Origin: Gibbula magus
Taxonomy: Eukaryota; Mollusca; Gastropoda; Trochida; Trochidae
NCBI GenBank assembly: GCA_936450465.1
Contig: OW388303.1
Coordinates: 10,261,021 to 10,325,020, forward strand
Reading direction: 5' to 3'
Length of the DNA stretch: 64,000 bases
Below, piece after piece: positions 12,849 to 23,400 of this stretch. The translations under genes were made by a program, and so were the position numbers. How positions within the stretch are numbered: the first letter of the stretch is position 1; each line of letters opens with the position of its first letter. The notes beneath the pieces were generated by a model. That model worked only from the letters and a program-made list of their open reading frames with translations, searched no databases and was not told where the DNA came from.

Positions 12849-13728
12849 TCAGAATGGATCCTCCTGGGGGTACTTATTGCATGAGACAGCACGCCCCCTC
12901 GAGTGCCTGTCGAGTTGGTAGTGGCAAATGAACATGCTAGGCTGGCTCCAGATAGAAGCGGAGCAAATCTCTTCAATGGGCAGGGCTGCACCAAACGCTT
13001 GAGACATTGCAACCGCCCTAACTGAATGAGCCTTAATATCACCAGGGGGCTCAAGGCCCTTGTGAACGTAGGCGAGACAAATAGCTGAAACTATCCATCT
13101 GGAGATGGTCTGCTTAGAGGCTGGCATACCCGGCTCACCTCCTTTGTAGCAGCAGAAGAGCTGGCTATCTTTCTATCTTTTCATATCTAGAATGAGCAGG
13201 TGGTCATGCGCATGTCTAGAATGTGGGCGTGCGAGGCCTGTGAACCTAAAATTCAATTGGGGCCGTAACGTGAAAGGTGTGATCCACCTTGGCAGCCTCA
13301 TACATGTTGACTCTGTCTCTGTTGAAGGCAATCAGCTCAGGATTGGCAGACATGGCATGAATGTCGCCTACCCGTCTGCCGGACCCCACCGCCACAAGCA
13401 AAGCAGTTTTCCATGAGAGCAACTGCAATGAAAGGCTCGAGGTGTCCTTGAACCTAGGACCCGAGAGCCAGTCCAAAACAATTGATAGGTCCCATATGGA
13501 GCTGATCTGCCTCACAGGAGGCCGGATCCTGTCCACATCTGCTTAAAAAAAACTGGACCAGTCGATTGGAACCCAAAACAGGTCCACCAGAACGTGAAAG
13601 GCTGAGATAGCGGTCAAGTATCCTCTGATAGTTGATGTGGCGAGGCCGGTGTCCAATCTAGACTGAAAGAACTCGAGGACTACAACTAAATCTGCAGAAA
13701 AGGGATCCCTATCTGCACACCAGCGCAT
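12849..13728 (-). pseudogene. DIRS tyrosine recombinase remnant
   Basis: The - strand fragments follow the recombinase from N to C terminus. The DNA-binding arm is 'VLEFFQSRLDTGLATSTIRG' followed by 'YLTAISAFH', near 13690-13600. The catalytic core begins with 'WKTALLVAVGSGRRVGDIHA' (13420-13360), whose Arg is the first active-site residue. 'PASKQTISRWIV' lies near 13110. 'HSVRAVA' near 13020 supplies the His-x-x-Arg pair, and 'HYQLD' near 12915 the nucleophile-type Tyr. Three frames are needed to read it, so it is a broken gene. An intact copy would integrate the circular DNA copy of the element. Confidence 0.85.
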
Positions 13729-13847
13729 ATAACAGGTCCACCTATCTTCGAACTGAAGTTTTGTTTAATCCCTCCTCGAAGCCAGTATTGTTTCTGCAAC
13801 TTGTGCAGGAATAATGCTGGCAATTCCAGACAGAGGCCATGCCACCA

Positions 13848-14339
13848 TTAAACCCTGGGGTTGGCATGGGGGCTCCGTCCTGGGACAGAAGTCCTGGTCA
13901 ACACGGTAACAGAGCCCTGAGTACCTGTGGAAAACTCTGCACTGCCCACAAAGGTGCCAGAAGCATTAGCAGTCGTGGAGGCTGAGCAGCTAATTGGGCG
14001 AGGACATTGGGAATCAGAGGCACTGATGGGAAGACTCACAGTACTCTGACGGTCCAGTCCAGTTCAAAAGGTCCTGGGATATCCTAGATCAAAACTGGGG
14101 GATTTGAAAGTTCGTCGTTGAGGTGCAATGACCCGTATAACTTGATCTCTTGATCTCCACACCACGTCTACTATCGCAGCATGACTCCGAGGAGCTGGAG
14201 CCAGACTTGTGCCGTGTGAGAGGGCGCACCTAGAATCTTCGGAACACAGTCTGGAGCCAGGGAAACAGTTCCTGGCTCCGTCTGAAACCTGGCTGGCTCC
14301 GAACTTCTTGAGGTTCACTATCCAACCCACAGAGACCAA
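13848..14339 (-). pseudogene. DIRS pol middle region, probable RNase H or linker remnant
   Basis: Between the catalytic RT box and the recombinase the - strand has open fragments such as 'VSVGWIVNLKKF' near 14310, which fits the segment just after the YLDD box in this family. Further down the frames shift and no RNase H catalytic acid could be placed with certainty. The position alone suggests RNase H and linker sequence. Confidence 0.5.
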
Positions 14340-14378
14340 AGTGTGAAGAATGGCCTGTTTGGATTTGTGTTTCTGAGC

Positions 14379-15015
14379 CTAAGTGAGCGCTCTGATCAAC
14401 CAGTCGTCCAGGTAGGAATGACAGAACCTGCCCTGAGACCTGTCCACCTGAGCCGCCACCATCATGAGCTTGGTGAACACCCTTGGAGCTGTTGAGATAC
14501 CGAAGTGGAGCACCTTGTACTGAGGAACTTCCTGAAGTCTCATTGCATCGGGACATGCAAATACACTTCCCTGAGGTCCATCGGGGATAGTCACTCCCTG
14601 ACCTGCACTGATGCTTTGACAGATCTCCATCTTGAACGAGTTCGTTCATAACTTTGAAGTTCAGAATTGGCCTGAAACCTCCGCCCTTCTTGGTCACCAA
14701 GAAGTTGGTGGAATAAAATCCACTCTTCTCCTGGACCTCGAGCACTAGCTCGATCGCAGCCTTGTCTAGCAAGCATAATATGTCCTACCCCGGTGAATGA
14801 AGGCGGATCGCGCTTCCACTGTGGCATGTGGCCATTCCTGAGTGTGAACAGGACCAAGGTGTGGCTTTGGACCATGCTTCGAGAAACCATGATAACCGTT
14901 CGCCAACAGGGATGTCCCCCAATAGGCAGTAGATGCCCGTCTCTGGGACCGGAGTACTTTGGGTATTACTGTACCCTCCCTTCATATCCTCAACTCCTGT
15001 CCACTCTGCCAACAT
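14379..15015 (-). pseudogene. DIRS reverse transcriptase remnant
   Basis: Fragments in shifting frames show the family hallmarks in order. 'VGERLSWFLEAW' lies near 14920. 'GFYSTNFLVTKKGGGFRPIL' followed by 'NFKVMNE' lies near 14700, the N-terminal fingers of the polymerase. 'FGISTAPRVFTKLM' lies near 14490. The catalytic box is 'YLDDWLI' near 14400, the DD motif in the form usual for DIRS and related elements. At least one frameshift separates the fingers from the catalytic box. The protein would copy the element's RNA if intact; here it is broken. Confidence 0.85.
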
Positions 15016-15199
15016 GAGCTTCCTTGAGAGCCAGTGTCGGAGTCGACCAGAGAAAAGGAACTGAGGGGGACCATTGGGCGAGAGGACCTGTCAGCTGCCG
15101 CCTGCTGTCCCAGAACCCGAGTCTGTGGACTGGACCTGAGCGGGCCCCTTTGAGACCGGAGTCTCGGAAGAGCTCTTGAAATTGAAATTGAAATTAAAA

Positions 15200-15400
15200 T
15201 CAAGGTCACGACAGTGAACTGGTTTCTGCATAATTAGTCAATAAAGGCTGTCACCATATTTGAAGACATCTGGTTCATCATTTAATATTGCATTAACTAG
15301 AGGCTGAGCAGTGACCTTGAAAATAAGGTCAAGCATAAAAGACAAAGAATTAAAGAAAACACAGAAAATAGAGCCATGGGCTCTGTAGCTCATCAGGATT
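15200..15400. repeat. Right remainder of the AAGGTCA-type repeat family
   Basis: The blocks 'aaggtca', 'gactggtttctgcata', 'tgaagaca' and 'cattaact' match the 10.4-11.3 kb repeat. The segment is the far flank of the DIRS insertion. It ends with the AGAGCCATGGGCTCT hairpin and GTAGCTCATC also seen at 11319-11345. Confidence 0.6.
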
Positions 15401-15479
15401 TCATTGATTTATTATCTAAGGTTGAATATCTAAGTTATCTCAAGTAATACATTGTTAACAAGCAAAATATAGGTCTTTT

Positions 15480-16100
15480 AGATCATGACCCCTGTGACCC
15501 ACATTTGGAATCACAGGGTCAATCCTACAATTACAATTTCATCTTTCTAGAGCTTTACATACTTGAGATAAAGATGAAAATAGGTTTTTGGGTCATGACC
15601 CGTGACCTAGATTGGGGTCACTGGGTCACAAAATCTACAATTTTGAATCCCAATTGGCCAAGGAGTCTGCACACTACTTTTCAGCTCTCTAGGCCTTTTG
15701 GAACTGGAGAAGAAGGTGAAAATAGGTTTTTAAGGATGTGATCTCTGTGACCCCATTGCGGGTCACAGGGTCACAAAATTGACAATTTATAATCCCCATT
15801 GGCCAAGGAGTCTGCATACAACTTTTCAGCTCTCTAGACCTTTTGGAACTGGAGAAGAAAATGAAAATAGGTTTTTAAGGATGTGACCCCTGTGACCCCA
15901 AATGGGGTCATGGGGTCACGAAATCTACAATTTAGAATCACCATTGGCCAAGGAGTCTGCACATAAAATTTCAGCTCTGTTGAGTCATTGGTTCTGGAGA
16001 AGAAGTCGAAAAAGCGAAAAGTTTACGGACGGACGGACGCCGGACACCATGCCATGCCATAAGCCCATCGGGCCTTTCAGGCCTGATCAGCTAAAGAAAA
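15480..16100 (+). repeat. Four-copy tandem repeat (about 140 bp) ending in an ACGG run and a hairpin
   Basis: Four diverged copies begin near 15480, 15592, 15732 and 15879. Each has GTGACCCC..GGGTCAC..., 'ctacaatt', 'attggccaaggagtctgca', 'ttcagctct' and 'ctggagaagaa..gaaaatagg'. The array ends at 16023-16100 with ACGGACGGACG, a CCATGCCATGCC stretch, and the hairpin GGCCTTTCAGGCC followed by TGATCAGCTAAAG. The same hairpin end occurs inverted near 53870-53925. The ORF at 15902-16303 is a shadow of the array. Confidence 0.8.
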
Positions 16101-16827
16101 TGTTGTTTTTTTTAAATCTGATATCTTGGCCATGCTTTTACAAGGTGGGATTTCAATCTCCAATTTGTCCAGTAACTGTATTTCACCTACTTGTACTTTT
16201 TGTTATTCCAATGAAAGTATACCATATAGCAACATACAGCCTCAATATCCTAGTTCATCAGATAATCTCGGGACATCCACTCATATCTTGGCACCATGAC
16301 TAGTAGTATTGACTACTTAGAGAAAGTACTGACAGGACCATAGTCTTCAAGAACAACGTCATCAGCAAGATCTACAACAACTCAAGTTTCAGTTGTCATT
16401 GACGATGTAATGCTGACTAATGATGGCAGTCACTTTTAACTAAAACCTGTATGATTAAAATGTATTTGTTCATCCAATGACAACCTCACCATTACCTGGA
16501 TAAATACTAATTCTTTGTGATATTGTAGGTGGGAGCAGGTCAAATATTCTACCTGGGTAATGGGTATCCTATACGCTACTTCATTCCCTAACCTAACCCC
16601 AACAGGTTACCTGTTTTGTGGATACCTAACATCAAAATTGTAAGATTTAAAGCAATAAATTATTGGGCTGGGAGGTTGAAATTTTTGGCTGTTTTAGTCA
16701 TCTAAATGTTCTAAATAAAAATAATAAACTGTAAATTTTGTTTGAACAAGGGGTCCATTTCTTTATCTGCATTAGTAATATTACATCTAAGGAAATTGCC
16801 ATGATGTTTTTGTACCACTGTCAAATA
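16101..16827. other. Non-coding spacer
   Basis: No gene or clear repeat was recognised. Short palindromic stretches near 16500-16640 (ACCTGGGTAATGGGTATCC with the inverse GGTTACCTG..GGATACC downstream) hint at a degraded inverted-repeat element. Confidence 0.4.
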
Positions 16828-17470
16828 GGATGTGATCCTGTACAATGAATGCCAAGTTGTCTGCTGTCAGTGAAGTTCAGCAACAATGGTCTCTGTTCAT
16901 CATTGGATAGGTGACCCATATTATAGCTTGCTTATCTGAGAATTTGAAGGGTTGATGCTGCTGGCCTTATTGGACAAACTGTCCAATATAATCTTGATGA
17001 CAATTCTTCCCACAGAAGGGACATGATCCTATATCGGTATATTGCTCAGTATAAAGTTATCAGTGACGTTCAGCAACAATGGGCAATGTTTATCATCAAA
17101 TGGGTGACCTGTATTACAGCTGACAAATCTAGGAATTTGAAGGGTTGATCCAGCTGACCTTAATGGACAAATTGTCTAATGTAATCTCTATGACAATTCA
17201 TCCTACAAATAGGACATGATCCTGTGCATTTCTCAGTTGAAGTTATGTCATAGTAATGTTAAGCAACAATGGGCAATGTTTATAATCGAATGGGTGATCT
17301 GTATTACAGCTGTTCAATATAATATTAAAAACAATTCATCCCAAAGATGGGACATAATTTTGTGCATTTCTAAGTTGACTGTTGTCAGTGAAGTTCAGCA
17401 AAAATGAGCCAAGTTCATCAACGGATTGGTGACCCATATTATACCTGGCTAATCTGAGAATGTGAAGCTA
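16828..17470. repeat. Tandem repeat, about 190-bp unit, 3-4 diverged copies
   Basis: Copies start near 16828, 17018, 17211 and 17349, each at a GGACATGATCCTGT-like block. They share 'caacaatggncaatgtt', 'ggtgaccnatattanagc' and 'aatttgaagggttgat'. The third copy is about 55 bp shorter through an internal deletion. Copies differ at many sites, so the array is old. Confidence 0.8.
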
Positions 17471-17574
17471 TATTTACTGTGGAATGGAATAAATACAAAT
17501 AAAGCAACCCTAGATAATTTGACATACATGACAGGAGAATGATTGAGGGCCCAAACTCTTAGGGGTGATTATTG

Positions 17575-18060
17575 ACCAACAAGGACTATTTCGATAGCGA
17601 TAATCTATTGTGACTAACTATTGCGATAGCGATAGTCTACTGTGACCTACTATTGCAATAACTATTGCGATAGTTTATCAATAAACAAAACAGATCAAGT
17701 TCTAGAATAAATAGTGTTTTATTGTCTTTACTTTGAAATTACTTGTTCGAAAATGACAGAATTTAGTGAAAAAGCAAAAAGAAGGGTAACTCTTACATCT
17801 TCCTGTTGTTATTTTTAGCTGTCCTTGTTTGGAGTCTTCCATCATTTTTCGAATCTAAAAGCCTCATTTGTGTGCAAATTTACTTTTAGGTTCAAGTAAA
17901 CAACTGGATTGAATAAACTATTGAAACTATCGATAGTTAGACATGCTATCGATGCTATAATAGCCTATTGATAGTTTCTTAAATTTACTATCAATAGTGT
18001 ACTATTGACACCGCAACTATTACGATAAATTGACAGTTCGATCTATTGTTAAACCTCTAC
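17575..18060. repeat. Palindrome-rich repeat of CTATCGATAG type
   Basis: The block is dominated by short inverted motifs (gcgatagtctactgtgac, CTATCGATAGTT, CTATTGATAGT, ACTATCAATAGT). The left part (17580-17690) and right part (17910-18060) are roughly inverse to each other. A diverged relative of the right end (ACTATCAATA...GGCACGGCAACTATTAC) lies at 31730-31890. No ORF is present. It is probably a foldback-like or MITE-like element. Confidence 0.6.
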
Positions 18061-19420
18061 CAATTAGCTAGTGACCGCTTCAGCCTGACAACTCAGCAGA
18101 ATACACACACCAGATATTCTGCAGGGCATCTGAAGCTCTGCACTTAATACACAGAAAATAGCAAATACACAATGCTTTGCAGTCACTTTGAAGAGAAGCC
18201 AACCAATTAGAAATAAAATGCATTTATTTTTCTTATATATGGTGCTACAGATATGAAATTGGAAGCATTTGAAAGCTTTTTGCAAAACCACATGATTACA
18301 TTAATGGGTGTTGTCAGGACCACATTAGATCTCCTAAATGCAAAATAACTCACCACAACATTTCAAATTTAGGGTGCAACAGTTCTTCTGCAGAAGTCAA
18401 ATATGTGGAAAGTTATGGACAACAAAAGATGTCCGATGACAGCCCATGACATAAACCAATCTGGCTTACAGGCCAAATGGGGTAATAAAATATATATTTA
18501 CATTAGTTTACAAAGAGAATATGAACTGAATGAGGGTTTAATATTGACTTCAAGGTCATTTCAACAGCATTAAGACCTTTGTGATAAAACCTGCAAATTA
18601 AGTGTCTAACAAACATAGGTGGTACTGTCAAAACTCTCAATTTGGAATTTAACTAGTGGCCAATGAATATACATATATTTTTCAGAAGCATCAGAGGAGT
18701 CACCATAAATGCTGAATTGAGAGAAAAAAAACACCCTACATTAAAAAAATCAGTTATTGATTTGCTATATTAAAAAATATTTTAATTTATAAAATCAACT
18801 GTCAACACATGTCATGTACATCACAGATTGTCTACAGCTGTGTAACCTGATGTTCTATATTTAGTCTACATGTCACTCTCATTTTGGATTGTGATCAATT
18901 GACTTTAAAGCGGTTTACTGTGAACTACTGAACTCTCAGTGGTGAGACAACATAGAGGCAATACAAATCTATAAAACCTCAGTTGATTGGACCAAAATTC
19001 CCTAAATACGTGCAGAAATCAGTTGAGAGACTGAGAGTGACACTTCGTCACTTGAGCAATCATGTGACTGTTGCTAAGGTCAAAAGATACCTTCATTTTG
19101 AGGGTTCTCTTATCCAAAATGGATTTTCGTTAATCCTAGTTCCAACTGTCACAGGTAAAAGAAGACGTTTGCGCCATGATATATTTGAAATAAAGACATC
19201 TTTTCAAAATTGAGGTAATCGAACTGTCACTGTCAGATCGGTGAACAGATTGTTCTCCAAATATGTCAACATTGCAGTAAAACATTGCAAAAATGTCCCA
19301 ATATTTCAATTAACAGTATTTCATGTGAATGTTTAACGCACTGTCTTTACCTGTATTGTCATATACTTACTTTGATCTATATTCTTCAAATCACAATCAC
19401 TTCCTGAATATCATAACAAA
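18061..19420. other. AT-rich non-coding DNA upstream of the promoter region
   Basis: No gene was recognised. The ORFs near 18064-18291 (-) and 18983-19213 (+) have no family character and no supporting splice sites. Because the block ends close to the ARID5 promoter, it may hold upstream control elements. Confidence 0.45.
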
Positions 19421-19424
19421 CTTC

Positions 19425-19500
19425 GGCACGCCTCTCGCCATGTTTTGCCAAGCGCGTGGTGTGACATCGGCAATTTGTACCCTGTGAAAAAAGATCCGCT
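19425..19500 (-). promoter_or_regulatory. Possible divergent promoter or start (ETS site plus ATGGCG)
   Basis: On the - strand the sequence reads CTTCCGGAAATAAGCGG and then, about 50 bp on, AAAACATGGCGAGAGGCG, which is a good translation-start context. CCGGAA is the ETS-factor core common in broadly active promoters. The stretch is GC-rich for this window and lies about 500 bp upstream of the ARID5 start on the other strand. The reading frame from this ATG runs only about 14 codons before a stop, so a splice would be needed. Weak support. Confidence 0.25.
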
Positions 19501-19909
19501 TATTTCCGGAAGGTCAATAACAAATTGAAATAAAATATTAATGCAACCAAGAACACACTTCATACTTCAAATATAACATTTTGGGAATTATAAAATTCCA
19601 AATGATATATTTTAGAGGAAAAATCAATTAATTGTATTTCGGAAAGGGCTGCATAGTTTATGTTATTACATAGGGAACATTGGTTGGCGCTACACCGTCT
19701 AATCTTTTTTTAGCAAGTGCGATGCAAAGCCGAGGATGCGAAGCCAGTTTCGCGAATCATAACGAAGAAGAAAATACTGGGAATTATAGCAGAAATATGT
19801 ATCAAGAGAAATGTGTCTATTGTTTCTAGTTGTGTAGACTGGATATTGCACTACTTGCCAGTCAATATTTCCGTGAATGGATTATGATAATGACACGGCT
19901 TCAAAGATG

Positions 19910-19917
19910 TGACGTCA
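19910..19917 (+). promoter_or_regulatory. CRE (CREB/ATF site)
   Basis: A perfect TGACGTCA palindrome lies 17 bp upstream of the TATA box and 83 bp upstream of the ARID5 start codon. This is the usual position and spacing for a functional CREB/ATF site in a TATA promoter. Function is inferred. Confidence 0.6.
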
Positions 19918-19933
19918 CTAATTAGGGGCCAAA

Positions 19934-19941
19934 TATAAAAG
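19934..19941 (+). promoter_or_regulatory. TATA box of the ARID5-like gene
   Basis: TATAAAAG stands 59 bp upstream of the predicted start codon. Transcription starting about 30 bp downstream (near 19965) would give a 5' leader of roughly 35 nt. A consensus TATA box is present with a nearby CRE. Confidence 0.65.
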
Positions 19942-19999
19942 TTGTATTGTTAGACTTGTACATGTTGCGATCGTCACAGATAATCAACTTTTTAATGGA

Positions 20000-20020
20000 A
20001 TGGATTCAACCGGCGCTCAG
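20000..20020 (+). CDS. ARID5-like protein, first coding exon (7 codons)
   Basis: ATG at 20000 encodes MDSTGAQ and runs directly into the donor GTGAGT at 20021. The exon ends in phase 0. Vertebrate ARID5B likewise has only a few residues before the conserved W/F-VG block that opens its second exon, so the number of residues and the phase both fit. An earlier ATG (19995) is out of frame with exon 2 through this splice, so the second ATG is chosen. A TATA box and a CRE lie just upstream. The exon is so short that the call depends on its match with exon 2. Confidence 0.75.
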
Positions 20021-20236
20021 GTGAGTGTGAAGTATTATCATACTAATATTTTGATGAATTATTTTACACGACACTTGTTGAATTATTTATGAAACATGTT
20101 ATTCTGTTAGGCGAGTATTTATTGAGAGAGTGACCTAGATGCGAGTGTCGATATCAGATTTTAGGTTTGTCAGTGGTGTGCGTGTGTACATGCCGATAGA
20201 TGGGGAAATTCTTAATTTAAAATGTCTCTTTTGCAG
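20021..20236 (+). other. Intron 1 of the ARID5-like gene
   Basis: A 216-bp intron with donor GTGAGT and acceptor TCTCTTTTGCAG, phase 0. The short ATG-led reading frame at 20139-20372 is a shadow in another frame. The in-frame ATG at 20222 lies in the intron, four codons before the acceptor CAG. Confidence 0.8.
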
Positions 20237-20491
20237 TTTGTCGGTGCATCTTGTGGACAACATGGACCCTACACGTTCTACAAGGCTTTCAAATATTTTA
20301 AGAACAAGAAACCGAAAATTTTGTCGTTGGGTGAATTTTTCTTCGTGGAAATATTACGAGATGCACCAGTAAGCATTGGCGAACTTCAACTATTATGGCA
20401 GGATAAGAATAGCAACCAACTGCTAACAAGTGTTCGACTTTATTTTCTGCCGGAGCATACACCTGATGGAAAACTCGACTTCCACGGAGAG
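20237..20491 (+). CDS. ARID5A/ARID5B-family protein, second coding exon
   Basis: The 85 in-frame codons lie between the acceptor TTTTGCAG and the donor GTAATT, both phase 0. The peptide opens FVGASCGQHGPYTFYKAF and continues with KPKILSLGEFFFV, IGELQLLWQD, NQLLTSVRLYFLPEHTPDGK and a closing FHGE. This lines up almost without gaps with the N-terminal block of long ARID5B (W/FVG-CG-HGPY-FYKAF, KPRILSLGDFFFV, AELQLLWE, LYFLPEDTP, HGE). In vertebrates the protein goes on to an ARID DNA-binding domain; ARID5B works with the histone demethylase PHF2 as a transcriptional regulator. The ARID itself is not in this exon and was not found in the window. Whether the gene is closer to ARID5A or ARID5B cannot be judged from this block, since invertebrates probably have one pro-orthologue. 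Confidence 0.93.
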
Positions 20492-23400
20492 GTAATTATC
20501 TTTAATTAATTAATTGATTTTTAAACATGTTTTTCATTATTATTCATCTTTCAGTTTCAAATTTCAGGAAAGGGACTAATTTATCATTCACAACATTATT
20601 TCCTGACTTTTACTTTGTTTTGATGATTTTATTCATGTGTGAAGTATTTCTATTTGGTGACCTATATATGGGCATATCATATTACCTACATCACAGTTAT
20701 TTAATCCTGTTTACTGGAAACGTATTTCTGACTCCATTGATTGCTATGTGTAACTAAATCAGATATCAAAATTAAAACATTTGTATGAAAATATCAAAAT
20801 GATTATTTGACATATATTTTTCAAATGAATTTTCTGAAAATGTGTAATAATCCTAAAGTTTTTAATCAATATCTATATATGGGATAAATAATGTATCACA
20901 TGTTGTTGTTACATTTTATACGCCAAGGCTTAGTTATTTGAGAGAATTCAGCGTGGAATATCTGACCTCTCCCCCATGTGAAATCAGCCTAGAAGAGAAA
21001 GGCAAGCCCAGCTCTAGGCAGCCATAGCTAACTGTAATCACAACCACTAAAGATGCTGTAGAAGATTACTGTACTAAATCATGACAGCCAAACTTAGTAA
21101 CTTCTAATTGTTTTCTCCTTTTTTCCCTTGAAGGATGGATTGAAACAAATTTGTTAAAAGCTTTGAATATTTTTTGTTTTAAATACAGTATTAGAATTCA
21201 AGGCTGTATTTAGATTTTTTGTTAACATGTAAATTTTCGTAAATATGCTGTCAATAGCCCAACTAACATCTTTCCTAATTTAAAAACTTTGTGAAACTAT
21301 CTTCTTTATCAATTACAATAACAAAAATTATATTGAAAAAAAATATGTATACATGATTTAGTCATCAATAAGTAAATGATATTTTTAGGATAACTTCATT
21401 CGGATAAATTTGAAATGGTTTGAGATATTTTCTTGTTAAATTATATCTAAAGTAAAGATAAAGCATTTAGAGTAATGACATGGTTTTAAAGAAGATAATG
21501 TCTAATATTGATGAACATTTCTTTTTAAGAATCCACCTTTCTACATTTGTTTCAATGTTTTGACATGGGAAAGTTGTATTTACGAAACAAACAATTGTGT
21601 GTTCACTTCAAATCCTTTGATTCTAAAGGTTATTCTCTAACAACAAACCAGTCCAGGGCTTGGCATAACAACAAATCTTCTAGTTTTATAAATATGTAGC
21701 CATTGCTCATGAAACCATATTAAATATCATCATTCTGCAAATCTGTAAATAAAGTATAAACAAATCTGCAATACTTTTTAAAAACATTTAATTTTGTTTT
21801 TAACTTTTTCATGATGCATAATTGACAAATGGAGGTCAGTGTGAAGCGAAGTTTCCAGTGTGAATATCCTTCTCCTCTTTCTGCCTTATAACGAGGGAGA
21901 GCGGCTTTATAACGAGGCACCAACATAAAAGGACTCCCAGCCTTTGAGAATGACTGTTTACCCTGCCGCATACTTACATTGTAGTATCATGGTGATCAAT
22001 ATTGTCAATGCGTGTATTTAATTTCGACTGATAACAACATTTATTATGTATCAGTATTTTCGTTATGACAAGGAAACCGATAAAATGATTAATTAAATAT
22101 TCACATTTGATTATTTTTAACTTTGAGGAAATATTTTTTTGTTATCTTATTGAAAATATATTTCTGTCAGTTTAATGTACAATTTTTTTTAAGAGTAAAT
22201 ATGTTTTGTGGAACTTTAAGAATATTCATTAAATAGCTTGATTTGTGTAGAGAATAGTATGGTGAATGAAAAGTGAATTTGAAGTTGGTGGATCCAATCT
22301 AAGAAAAAATATTTCTTTCTCTTTGTGAAATTAAAGACTGTTGGGAAAATATTTCATTGAAATGGAAACTTTTAATAGAATGTGGAGCCATATTGAATTT
22401 ATATAACTTACTCTTGAAGTAAGAATGCTGAGTGAAAATGACGTTGCAAAAGATACATATATTCATTAAAATCATAATACTAATATTAAGCGTACTATGG
22501 TACAAATTTTCAAATAAAAGTATTCACTTTATCTGGTTAACACTTTATTGCATGTATAAATGTACACATATTTGTTTCTTAACCTATGTTATAACATTAC
22601 AATAAAGAGAAACCCATTCATACTATGAGAGGCAATAGAAAGAAGCACACATCCTCACTATAGCACACATTTCGGGAGACGTCACTGTAAGCCATAACCA
22701 GCTTAATTATCAAGACATTTTTATTGTGACATATGGATTGACAATAACTGAAAATTCCCTGCAGTCAAATCAATTAGTCTTGAGGCGTTAATGAGTTGTG
22801 TTATAACGAGACAGGATCGTTGATAATGGACTCTATTTATAATCAGGCTAGGTTTTCCACTATGGCCTTCAATGTTTACAGAGTTTTCGCTTGGACAAGC
22901 CTTGCAAGCTAAACTTGTCATTTGTGACATTTCACTTGTCCTTTTATCTTCTAAAACTCCAAAGAATGCTTAATCAATTTTGCTCGAATTATTACCAATT
23001 TCCCCCTAAGTAACAATATTATTTTCAAAATGCATGTTTTTGATTTTATTCACCTACATAGTTCCTCAATATATTAAAATTCAAATTATTGTCAGCTTCC
23101 AAAGTATTATTCTTCCAATATGTTGTTCATTTTATTAATCAAAAACATATATTTCTAAAATTGAGGAAAATCAATGATTAAAAACCTGTTGCATTTAAAT
23201 TATTACAGGCAGGAAGTAAACCAGTTATTTGTCAAATAGAATTAAGTCTTTCCTTTTTACGATCTATTTTTAGTGTTTAGTGTTTAAGTTATATATATTT
23301 GTTGGATGTATGTTATTCTAATGTCCTATGATGAAGTAATTTCTAAAACTAAAGATGTGATATCATCTGATGTTCTTTTCACTAGATTTATTTTAAGCAA

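Larger units (their letters stand above)
12640..15190 (-). pseudogene. Decayed DIRS-type (tyrosine recombinase) retrotransposon
   Basis: On the - strand the order is reverse transcriptase (about 15010-14370), then further pol sequence (about 14340-13850), then tyrosine recombinase (13728-12849). This is the DIRS arrangement. The block is clearly richer in GC than the surrounding DNA. Reading frames are broken repeatedly by stops and frameshifts, so it is inactive. It sits within the 10.4-11.3 kb repeat family, whose sequence resumes near 15200 after a short GAAATT triplication. Left and right element ends were not resolved, and no split direct repeats or inverted termini were identified. Confidence 0.85.

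Noticed and set aside
15902..16303. 133-codon ORF
   Set aside because: It runs through a tandem non-coding repeat and its ACGG end, with no protein character.
20139..20372. 77-codon ORF overlapping ARID5 exon 2
   Set aside because: It is a different frame over intron 1 and exon 2; the ARID5 frame is the one with homology.
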